Shown: positions 25,638 through 33,127 of the stretch, in pieces
Position numbering within the stretch: position 1 is the stretch's first letter
Layout of the letters: each line of letters starts with the position of its first letter
Assembly: GCA_030832185.1 (NCBI GenBank)
Contig: JAURJQ010000016.1
Location: 1-64,000 of the forward strand
Origin: Chitinophagales bacterium
Lineage (GTDB): Bacteria; Bacteroidota; Bacteroidia; Chitinophagales; JADJOU01
Direction of reading: 5' to 3'
DNA: 64,000 nucleotides
Made by a program: the position numbers and the translations under genes
Notes under the pieces: model-generated
Database searches by the model: none
Seen by the model: only the letters and a program-made list of their open reading frames with translations
What the model was told of the DNA's origin: nothing

Positions 25638-28580
25638 CTAAAAATTTTCCCGATTGATAGTCTCCAATCGTTTCATTTCTTTTACTTCGATATAGTTAAA
25701 GTCGAATTCTACAACGACCTTGCCTCGCAAGCTATAGCAGCCTTGTCCTCTGAAGGGGAAGGCCGCCGCAGATGGCGGGAAATGAACGGTATCGATCCAT
25801 TCGCCTTCGCGGTCTATAAAGGTGCCGAAATACATTTTATTTCCCTGTGCTGTTCGCGTACTTTTTATGGCAGCTAAATATCCTATGATGGTAATCTCTT
25901 GATTTAATTTTTCTTTAAAATTTTTAGCGACAAGATTTTCATCGGGCATATTTTTTAGCAGCTGAAAAGGCGAACAGAGCGGAAAACCCAGTAGTTCTAT
26001 TTCATCGAGCGCATCATCGAGCCAGCTGTGTTCGAGTTTTGGGAATTTATAATCAATTATTTCTTTTTTGAATAACTCCTGATGTTGAATTTCTTGCTTG
26101 GGATTGATTTCTAAATGCGCCTGCCAGAGCAATTCTTTTTTATTAATACCGCTAAAACTAAATGCCCCAATGCGAATGAGAAGAATGATTTGCTCTAAAG
26201 AAATTTTCACTCGCGATATAAAGTCTGTCAAGTTTACAAAAAAGCCTCGACCTCTTTCTGACAATATCGCCCGCACCGTATTGGCTTCGAGATTTTGTAT
26301 CATCTGAAAGCCTAAATAAATATCGTTTCCATCTATGGTGGTCATCACATGACTTCGATTAATACAAGGAGCTTTGATAATTCCTCCGTGCATGCGCGCT
26401 TCATGCACATAGATTTCTGTTCGATAATAACCTCCACCATTATTGAGCGTGGCTACCATATATTCCAGAGGATAATAGGCTTTGAGATAGAGTGCTTGAA
26501 AGCTCTCTACCGCATAGCTGGCGGAGTGTGCTTTGGAAAAAGCGTAGTTGGCAAAACTCTCAATCTGATACCAGATATCTTGAATAGTTTTTTGCGAATA
26601 GCCTTTTTGTACGCAGTTTTGAAAGAAATTTTCCTTGACTTTGTGAAATTCATTTCGCTGCTTAAATTTCCAACTCATCCCCCTTCGCAAATAATCAGCA
26701 TCGGCTAAACTCAAACCCGCAAAGTAATGCGCTACTTTGATCACATCCTCTTGATAAACCATGACCCCATAGGTTTCTTCCAGTATTTCATAGAGATGTG
26801 GAATGGCTTTTTGTGCTTTTTCTCTTTTTACTGGGTCGCGGTAGCGCTGAATATACTCATTCATCATACCACTTTTACTTACTCCAGGGCGTATGATAGA
26901 ACTCGCCGCTACGAGTCTCAAATAGTCATCAGCTTGTAATTTGGTCAAAAGCATGCGCATGGCAGGGGACTCGATATAAAAGCAGCCAATACACTTTCCT
27001 TCTTTCAATAATTCTTTGACGCGCTTATCTTCTTTAAATTTATCTACCTGATGTATATCAATATCAATGGCGCGATTGGCAGCTAATATGTCCACAGTCT
27101 CTTTGATTTTAGCGAGGCCTCGCTGACTTAGAATATCGAATTTGGCCAAGCCAATATCTTCCGCTTCGATCATACTGAAATGAGCAGTTGGATAGCCCTT
27201 TGGTGGCATAAAGGTGGCCGTATAACTATGAATAGGCTCTTCGGATATGATGATTCCACTGGCATGAATACTGAGATGGCTTGGGAATCCAGAGATGAGT
27301 TGGCTGTATTGCAGCACTAGTTGACTCATAGAATCTAAATTCTGTACTTCCTTTTCTCTCTGTAACTTGTCAATTTCAAATGCAGGTAAGCCAAATACCT
27401 TACCTAGTTCTCTTATTACTGCATCCTTTTGAAATGTATTATAGCTGCCAAGCAGTGCAGTATGTTGGTGACCAAATCGTTCGAAGATATACCTTGTGAT
27501 ATCATCTCTATCGGTCCACGAAAAATCAATATCAAAGTCCGGAGGATTATTTCGAAAGGGATTGATAAAGCGCTCAAAGTATAAATCTAATTCGATAGGG
27601 TCTACATCTGTGATGCGCAGAAGATAAGCCACTATACTATTCGCCCCGCTGCCTCTTCCCACATAGAAGTAATCTTTAGAACGGGCATAGTTGACGATAT
27701 CCCAGTTGATGAGAAAATAGGAGGCAAATTTCATCGATTGTATGACTGACAATTCCTTTTTTATTCTTTGTATAATTTCATCATTGACCTCTGAATAGCG
27801 ATACGGAAGACCTTCCATACAGAGACGTCGTAGCATTTGATTATCTTCATCAAAGCTAGTCGTGTAGAATTGTTTGTTTTTAAAACTCATTTTCCCCATC
27901 TCAATTTTGACTTTAGACTGGGCTAGGAGATTCTTAGTATTTTCTACAATAATAGGGTAGTCATGAAAAATCTCTTCCAGTTTTGATTTCGGCAAAGGCA
28001 TTTCTTCTACGCTAGCTTGCTCATAATGTTCTAAGCGACTTAACAGGATATTTTTATCTATGGCTCTTAATAAACGGTGAGCATTAAAGTCTCGTTTTTG
28101 TGTAAAACTAAGGGGTTGAAAGATGATACATTTACTTAAATCTAAATCCTTATATAAAAAAGGTAGTATTGATACTTCTTTTGCTGAAATGCCTATAAAT
28201 TCATAGTTTTTGAGCTTACGCTTCCTATACTTACTTAAAGGATAAATTATACTTACGTGCTCAAAATTGGGAGCTGATTGGAGAAAAGGTTGACCTTTAT
28301 GCGCATATTCTGAGAGGTGTTGATTGAGTTCGCGATACCCCTCATTGTTTTTAGCAATGCCCACATAACACTGATCTATACCATTCCGAAAATCGATACC
28401 TATGCTGAGTTTAATCCCAATTTCCTCCGCTAATCGAAGGGAATCTATGGTAGCTGAAGTATTATTGATATCGGTGAGAGCTAGTGCTTTGTAACCATTC
28501 TGTGCAGCGGCCTCCAATAGCTGACTAGGAGACAATGTCCCATATCGCAGACTAAAATAGGTATGGCAGCAAAGCAGCAC
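25638..28580 (-). CDS. DNA polymerase III alpha-type polymerase, short form (DnaE2-like)
   Basis: A 980-aa C-family polymerase, shorter than a replicative DnaE (usually above 1100). The PHP domain starts LLCCHTYFSLRYGT: the first His of the usual HxH pair is replaced by Cys. The catalytic aspartates are in PPDFDIDFSW (near residue 345), and the third acidic region lies further on. A helix-hairpin-helix region and an OB fold (ITIIGYLAAIKST) follow. Such second alpha subunits act with DinB-type factors in damage tolerance; dinB and SRAP genes are nearby. The start is GTG at 28580, 4 bases after a TAAGTTTG box. Confidence 0.9.
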   Translation of the reverse strand: MLLCCHTYFSLRYGTLSPSQLLEAAAQNGYKALALTDINNTSATIDSLRLAEEIGIKLSIGIDFRNGIDQCYVGIAKNNEGYRELNQHLSEYAHKGQPFLQSAPNFEHVSIIYPLSKYRKRKLKNYEFIGISAKEVSILPFLYKDLDLSKCIIFQPLSFTQKRDFNAHRLLRAIDKNILLSRLEHYEQASVEEMPLPKSKLEEIFHDYPIIVENTKNLLAQSKVKIEMGKMSFKNKQFYTTSFDEDNQMLRRLCMEGLPYRYSEVNDEIIQRIKKELSVIQSMKFASYFLINWDIVNYARSKDYFYVGRGSGANSIVAYLLRITDVDPIELDLYFERFINPFRNNPPDFDIDFSWTDRDDITRYIFERFGHQHTALLGSYNTFQKDAVIRELGKVFGLPAFEIDKLQREKEVQNLDSMSQLVLQYSQLISGFPSHLSIHASGIIISEEPIHSYTATFMPPKGYPTAHFSMIEAEDIGLAKFDILSQRGLAKIKETVDILAANRAIDIDIHQVDKFKEDKRVKELLKEGKCIGCFYIESPAMRMLLTKLQADDYLRLVAASSIIRPGVSKSGMMNEYIQRYRDPVKREKAQKAIPHLYEILEETYGVMVYQEDVIKVAHYFAGLSLADADYLRRGMSWKFKQRNEFHKVKENFFQNCVQKGYSQKTIQDIWYQIESFANYAFSKAHSASYAVESFQALYLKAYYPLEYMVATLNNGGGYYRTEIYVHEARMHGGIIKAPCINRSHVMTTIDGNDIYLGFQMIQNLEANTVRAILSERGRGFFVNLTDFISRVKISLEQIILLIRIGAFSFSGINKKELLWQAHLEINPKQEIQHQELFKKEIIDYKFPKLEHSWLDDALDEIELLGFPLCSPFQLLKNMPDENLVAKNFKEKLNQEITIIGYLAAIKSTRTAQGNKMYFGTFIDREGEWIDTVHFPPSAAAFPFRGQGCYSLRGKVVVEFDFNYIEVKEMKRLETINRENF

Positions 28581-28584
28581 GGTA

Positions 28585-28592
28585 CAAACTTA
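28585..28592 (-). promoter_or_regulatory. -7 promoter box abutting the short dnaE start
   Basis: Reads TAAGTTTG on the minus strand; only 4 bases separate it from the GTG start, predicting a leaderless mRNA. Confidence 0.55.
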
Positions 28593-28617
28593 TTTAATAT
28601 GTGGTATAAATGAACTT

Positions 28618-28649
28618 AAAAAAAATCCCCTCACGATTGTGAAGGGATT
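28618..28649 (-). terminator. Rho-independent terminator of rpsU
   Basis: On the minus strand AATCCCTTCAC pairs with GTGAGGGGATT (11 bp, one G-U, 4-base loop) and is followed by eight T. It lies 28 bases after the rpsU stop. Confidence 0.9.
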
Positions 28650-28677
28650 CTAACTTATATAAAAAAAATACTTAGTA

Positions 28678-28872
28678 TTATCCTTCTAAGCTCTTTAAAT
28701 AGGATTGAGTGTAAGCAGCTTTTAATCTTTGGTTTCTGCTAGAAACAGACTTCTTTGTAAAATGCTGTCTCGCTCGTAATTGTTTTACAGTCCCTGTCTG
28801 ATCAAATTTTTTCTTATATTTTTTAAGCAATTTGTCTATTGAATCTGCTTCTCTTGAATCTATGATTAACAT
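28678..28872 (-). CDS. rpsU: 30S ribosomal protein bS21
   Basis: A 64-aa basic protein (MLIIDSREADSIDKLLKKYK, then KKFDQTGTVKQLRARQHFTK), matching bS21 in length and pattern. The ATG at 28872 is chosen because it has a strong Shine-Dalgarno 8 bases upstream; an in-frame ATG 11 codons earlier lies inside the promoter region. In Bacteroidota bS21 helps hide the anti-Shine-Dalgarno of 16S rRNA, so ribosomes lacking bS21 can favour this mRNA, giving autoregulation. It is a single-gene unit with its own promoter box and terminator. Confidence 0.97.
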   Translation of the reverse strand: MLIIDSREADSIDKLLKKYKKKFDQTGTVKQLRARQHFTKKSVSSRNQRLKAAYTQSYLKSLEG

Positions 28873-28880
28873 ATTAAAAT

Positions 28881-28889
28881 ACCTCCTTT
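28881..28889 (-). promoter_or_regulatory. strong Shine-Dalgarno of rpsU
   Basis: AAAGGAGGT on the minus strand, 8 bases before the ATG. It is fully complementary to the 16S 3' end and is the strongest such site I saw in a window that otherwise lacks them. Confidence 0.85.
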
Positions 28890-28902
28890 TTTTATGAGCC
28901 CA

Positions 28903-28910
28903 CAAATATA
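28903..28910 (-). promoter_or_regulatory. -7 promoter box of rpsU
   Basis: Reads TATATTTG on the minus strand, 30 bases before the ATG; the predicted leader of about 25 bases is mostly the Shine-Dalgarno region. Confidence 0.65.
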
Positions 28911-28918
28911 ATGAGTTT

Positions 28919-29005
28919 AAGTTAAAAGTTAAAGGTAAAAAGTTTAAAGAATTAAAATTATGATTATGAGTTTATTAGACTTAATGGCTTTCAACTTTTA
29001 ACTTT
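28919..29005. repeat. AT-rich inverted repeat between rpsU and the acyl-CoA dehydrogenase
   Basis: Left arm 28919-28935 (AAGTTAAAAGTTAAAGG) and right arm 28988-29005 (CTTTCAACTTTTAACTTT) are near-complementary, with about 50 bases between. It could help end transcription of the acyl-CoA dehydrogenase unit, but the long loop makes this weak. Confidence 0.45.
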
Positions 29006-29015
29006 AGCCTTTCAA

Positions 29016-30155
29016 CTATTTAAGTAACTCTCTGGCGATAACTAATTTCTGTATTTCGGAAGTTCCTTCACCGATAGTACATAGTTTGATATCACGATAA
29101 AACTTCTCTACTGGGAATTCTTTGATATAACCATAGCCCCCAAAGATTTGTACAGCTTCATTGGCTACTTTACAGCCTATTTCGCTGGCATATAATTTAG
29201 CTATAGCGGATTCTTTGGTTATTTTGAGACCTCGGGCCTTCATATCAGAACATTGGTAAATAAGCAGCTCTGCAGCTTCTATCTGAGTCGCCATATCGGC
29301 TAGTTTGAATGCAATAGCTTGATTTTCGCATATTGGCTTGCCGAATTGCTGTCTTTCTTTACTATATTTGATAGAAGCTTCAAAAGCTCCTTTGGCTATG
29401 CCTAAGGCTAGAGCGGCTATAGATATTCTACCACCATCTAAAATTTTCATCGATTGAATAAAACCTTCACCTACTTTGCCTAATATCGCGTCTTTAGATA
29501 CCACACAGTTATCAAATATAACTTCTCCAGTCTCAGAAGCTCGCATACCGAGCTTGTCTTCCTTTTTACCACATTTAAGGCCAGGATTTCCACGCTCTAC
29601 TATGAAGGCTGTCATACCATGACTATCTAGTAAATCTCCTGTTCTAGCGATGACTACCATGACATCTCCTGTGAGACCATGGGTGATAAATATCTTAGTG
29701 CCATTGATAATCCAATTATCACCATCCTGCTTGGCTGTGCAGAGCATTCTCATGGCATCCGAACCTGTATTGGGTTCTGTGAGCCCCCATGCACCAATGA
29801 ATTCTCCACTGGCTAATTTTGGGGTATATTTTCTTCGTTGCTCTTCTGTTCCAAAGCTATATAGATGCATAGAACATAGTGAATTGTGCGCAGCATAGGA
29901 TAATCCTACGGAACCACAAACCTTGGCTAATTCTTCTATTGCTACGATATATTCTTCGTATCCCATTCCTGCACCTCCATATTCCTCTGGTATGAGCATG
30001 CCCATAAACCCAAGTTCACCTAATTGCTTGAATATATGGCGAGGAAACTCTTGGGATTCATCCCATTTCATTACATTGGGAAGGATTTCTTTCTTAGCAA
30101 ATTCCGCGATAGTAGATCTTACTAAATTTTGATTCTCTGATTGACTAAAGTTCAT
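29016..30155 (-). CDS. acyl-CoA dehydrogenase
   Basis: A 379-aa flavoenzyme of normal length. Signature 1 is GAWGLTEPNTGSDA, the substrate/FAD region is KIFITHG, and the C-terminal QIFGGYGYIKEFPVEKFYRD leads to GEGTSEIQ, which holds the catalytic Glu of the short/medium-chain class. It performs the first step of beta-oxidation of a CoA ester; the exact chain length cannot be read. It follows tatC by 24 bases, so SRPBCC, tatC and this gene are probably one transcript. Confidence 0.95.
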   Translation of the reverse strand: MNFSQSENQNLVRSTIAEFAKKEILPNVMKWDESQEFPRHIFKQLGELGFMGMLIPEEYGGAGMGYEEYIVAIEELAKVCGSVGLSYAAHNSLCSMHLYSFGTEEQRRKYTPKLASGEFIGAWGLTEPNTGSDAMRMLCTAKQDGDNWIINGTKIFITHGLTGDVMVVIARTGDLLDSHGMTAFIVERGNPGLKCGKKEDKLGMRASETGEVIFDNCVVSKDAILGKVGEGFIQSMKILDGGRISIAALALGIAKGAFEASIKYSKERQQFGKPICENQAIAFKLADMATQIEAAELLIYQCSDMKARGLKITKESAIAKLYASEIGCKVANEAVQIFGGYGYIKEFPVEKFYRDIKLCTIGEGTSEIQKLVIARELLK

Positions 30156-30179
30156 TTCAATTAATATTAAATTTTAAAA

Positions 30180-30965
30180 TTAGGATTGATTTACACCTCT
30201 AAATCTCTGCACACGGGCTACCACTATGACACTTATCTCAAATAGAATAAATAAAGGAATGGCTACCATAATTTGACTAAATATATCTGGGGAAGGTGTT
30301 ATAGCTGCTGCTATAATAAGAATAGCTATATATAAGTGTTTTCGATAAGTATGCATAAAGTCTGTTGTCAAAATTCCTATCTTAGATAAGAAATAAGCTA
30401 TGATAGGCAGTTCGAACATGATACCCGTCCACAGCACAGTATCAGAAAGATTTTCAAAATAGTTAGAAATATTGGGCATATTAACAATGTCATCACTTAC
30501 CGTATAGCCAGTCAAGAATAATAAGGTAATAGGGAAAATAATAAAATATCCAAACGAGGAGCCGATGAGGAAGAGTAAAAAGCCAAAACCTAGTAGAACT
30601 TGTGCATAGTTTCGCTCATCCTTGTGAAGTGCGGGTAGAATAAAACGCCAAATTTCCCATAAAAAATATGGTATGGATGCTATGACACCAAGCATAAAAG
30701 CAGTCTTAATATGCAGAAAAAATTGTCCTGCTATTTCCGTATTGATGAGCTTGACAGGAATCTCATTAACACAAAAATCTTGTGCTATTTTACATAGCAC
30801 TTTATATGACCAGAAATTGACATCGAGTGGACCGAAGATAACATCTTCAAAAATAAATTTACTAAAAAAGAAAAGTGAAAGAGTAACAATAAGCAGAAAA
30901 ACTACAGAGCGGAGAATATGCCAACGTAATTCTTCAATGTGCTCAAAAAAATTTAAGTCTTTCAT
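30180..30965 (-). CDS. tatC: Sec-independent protein translocase TatC
   Basis: A 261-aa inner-membrane protein with six hydrophobic segments. The N-terminal FFEHIEELRWHILRS motif with its conserved Glu and Arg binds the twin-arginine signal, and the ITPSPDIFSQ segment near residue 225 is typical. It forms the substrate receptor of the Tat system. ActB, encoded in this window, has a twin-arginine motif and is a likely client. TatA is not adjacent. It lies 20 bases after the SRPBCC gene. Confidence 0.96.
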   Translation of the reverse strand: MKDLNFFEHIEELRWHILRSVVFLLIVTLSLFFFSKFIFEDVIFGPLDVNFWSYKVLCKIAQDFCVNEIPVKLINTEIAGQFFLHIKTAFMLGVIASIPYFLWEIWRFILPALHKDERNYAQVLLGFGFLLFLIGSSFGYFIIFPITLLFLTGYTVSDDIVNMPNISNYFENLSDTVLWTGIMFELPIIAYFLSKIGILTTDFMHTYRKHLYIAILIIAAAITPSPDIFSQIMVAIPLFILFEISVIVVARVQRFRGVNQS

Positions 30966-30985
30966 GTACGTTTTATACCAATTTC

Positions 30986-31528
30986 TTACTGACAGCTCTT
31001 ATTAATATTATCTAATCCGCGATTAAAATCTTTTTCTAGAAAATGTTTCATCATGACATATTTGTACCCGTTCAAAAACTTTGATAACATAGCCGACTCA
31101 CTTCCATGAATGTCCATGGACCATGTAATTTTAGTTCCCTCTGCTACAGGCTTTAGCGTAAAGGAACAATTCGCAGGTTTCTCGTCTCCAAAATTTAATA
31201 CCATATTTATTTTCTCATTTTCCTTACAGTCAAGAATGGTTAATTTACCCTTAGCTGGGTCCATATTTCCATCCCATGTATACCAAGCGTCTTTACCGCT
31301 GCTAACTTCACTGTAGTTTAGTTTCATATTAGGGTCATATTCTTGCCACGGGCTCCATGTTTCCCAATTCTTCAATTCATTTATCAAAGTAAATGCTCTA
31401 TCTGGAGAGCACTTGACAGACTTTGATACTTGGAAATTATTCTCCCTAGGCAGCAGAAATCCCACCACTGTGAATGCAAGGATAAAAAGTGCAAATAAAG
31501 AGAGTGATGTCTTCCATAAAGAACCCAT
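30986..31528 (-). CDS. membrane-anchored SRPBCC-family protein
   Basis: A 180-aa protein: an N-terminal membrane segment (about residues 5-25, LSLFALFILAFTVVGFLL) and an SRPBCC/polyketide-cyclase domain with VSKSVKCSPDRAFTLINE, NWETWSPW and a final amphipathic helix. The ligand is unknown. I start at the ATG at 31528 because the TACATTTG box covers the region of an upstream in-frame ATG at 31555. It leads the unit with tatC and the acyl-CoA dehydrogenase. Confidence 0.85.
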   Translation of the reverse strand: MGSLWKTSLSLFALFILAFTVVGFLLPRENNFQVSKSVKCSPDRAFTLINELKNWETWSPWQEYDPNMKLNYSEVSSGKDAWYTWDGNMDPAKGKLTILDCKENEKINMVLNFGDEKPANCSFTLKPVAEGTKITWSMDIHGSESAMLSKFLNGYKYVMMKHFLEKDFNRGLDNINKSCQ

Positions 31529-31544
31529 AATTTTCTGTTTTGAG

Positions 31545-31552
31545 CAAATGTA
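31545..31552 (-). promoter_or_regulatory. -7 promoter box of the SRPBCC-tatC unit
   Basis: Reads TACATTTG on the minus strand, 16 bases before the ATG at 31528. Confidence 0.6.
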
Positions 31553-31686
31553 CAATTGTTTCTATTAAATGAAAGAAGGAGGTTAATTAAAAAATATAAA
31601 TAATTGTAAAATAGGCAATTAAACATTGTAGATATAATTTTTGTCCTAAATTTAAGTTTTAAATAAAAACTTCTTAGTAAAAATCA

Positions 31687-31694
31687 TATATTTG
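31687..31694 (+). promoter_or_regulatory. -7 promoter box of the 460-aa secreted protein gene
   Basis: TATATTTG lies 29 bases before the ATG at 31724. Confidence 0.6.
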
Positions 31695-31723
31695 TACATA
31701 TTTATAATAACTAAAATATCCAT

Positions 31724-33106
31724 ATGTTAAGAATTCTTTTATGTCTACTATTAGTTTTAGGCTTGACATCTGCCTCTTATTCACAAAAGGGTAAATCGAA
31801 CCCTGCTAATGCACCAAAGCTAGACCAGAAAAAATTGGCCAAGGCCAATACAATGATAGCTCAGGCTATGAAGGAAAAGGATAAAGGCAAGCAAGGTGAA
31901 CTTATAAACAATGCCTTAGAACTTTATCGCGACATGAAAATGTTCAAAGAAGGAAATATAGCGGTTGGAGACGCTTTCTATAATAAAGGTGACTTTAAAA
32001 CAGCTGATAGGTTTTACGCCAAAGGAGGCAAGGAGAATAAAACTGAAATGAAAGATAAGATAGGCAAAGCTTATCTTGAAGACGCATTCAAAGAATCTGA
32101 CCCTAAGCTTCAGAAAAAAGCTTTTGAGAATGCATTTAAAGCACTTTCTAAGGCTTATACACCTGCAGAGGCGAATAGAATGATAGGAAATGAATTCTTT
32201 GATATGGGAATAGATTACTATCCGCAAGCACTAAGTTATTATGAAAAAGCAGGCTATAATGAAGGAATCTATCTCATCGGTGATCTCTACGCTGCTAAGC
32301 CTGAAAATATTGAGCAAGGCGCTGCTACCTATATAATGCTGAAAGAAAGAGAAGGTTATAAAAAAGCAGGAGATTTATATTACAATAGAGGTGATTTGGT
32401 CAAAGCAATGGAATACTACGCTACAGGTGGAGTTATAGAGGGATATCAAAAATTTGCTACAGAGCTCAAAAAGGCAGATAAGATGAAAGAATATATCCAG
32501 GTGGTAGAAATCATAACAGATACATTGAGAAAACGCAATGATATGGACGCTATTAGTGAATATGCAATTCAGGCAGAGCGCGATAATAATTATACTTTAG
32601 CTTCTAGCCTCTATGCTAAACTTGGCAATACTAAGTTGGAAAAACAATATGCTGCCTATAATCATATGATGGGTTTAGAAGTAATACTAGCTAAAGAAAT
32701 CTTCAATTCTAATGGAAATGAAGATATAGCAGAAGATATAGATAGAAATATCATAGTATTAACTGATATGCAACAAAGTTTATTTGTGCTTAAAGAATTA
32801 GAGAAAAGTGTGCCTAAAGTGTCATCTAAAGTGAATATTAACACCGGTGTATTAGAATATGATAAGAATGATTTGAAACTAAGAAGCCAGCACTATGCTA
32901 ATCCGGCAACCCAGAAATCTATTGCAGATGTAGTCTATGGCGTAAGTGCAAACTATGCTAAATTGAAGTGTAAAAATGCTAAATTACAAGGATTAACAAG
33001 AGAAGCTATGTTGAAATTCAGACCCGTAAAGAATATTTTGGATAATTATGATTTCACAAAGAAAATCATACCTATTAATATCACACCAGCAGCAGTTACT
33101 TTCTAG
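31724..33106 (+). CDS. secreted helical-repeat protein of unknown function
   Basis: A 460-aa protein with a clear signal peptide (MLRILLCLLLVLGLTSASYSQ). Residues about 30-330 contain imperfect TPR- or Sel1-like helical units, for example MFKEGNIAVGDAFYNKGDF, KTADRFYAKGG, YKKAGDLYYNRGDLVKAMEYY and ALSYYEKAGY, which repeat a pattern of Tyr-Ala-Lys-Gly turns. The last 130 residues differ and end without a type IX sorting domain, so it is probably periplasmic. Repeats suggest a protein-binding scaffold; no partner is evident from neighbours. Confidence 0.8.
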   Translation: MLRILLCLLLVLGLTSASYSQKGKSNPANAPKLDQKKLAKANTMIAQAMKEKDKGKQGELINNALELYRDMKMFKEGNIAVGDAFYNKGDFKTADRFYAKGGKENKTEMKDKIGKAYLEDAFKESDPKLQKKAFENAFKALSKAYTPAEANRMIGNEFFDMGIDYYPQALSYYEKAGYNEGIYLIGDLYAAKPENIEQGAATYIMLKEREGYKKAGDLYYNRGDLVKAMEYYATGGVIEGYQKFATELKKADKMKEYIQVVEIITDTLRKRNDMDAISEYAIQAERDNNYTLASSLYAKLGNTKLEKQYAAYNHMMGLEVILAKEIFNSNGNEDIAEDIDRNIIVLTDMQQSLFVLKELEKSVPKVSSKVNINTGVLEYDKNDLKLRSQHYANPATQKSIADVVYGVSANYAKLKCKNAKLQGLTREAMLKFRPVKNILDNYDFTKKIIPINITPAAVTF

Positions 33107-33127
33107 TTCGTAGCGAATTCTCTTCTG

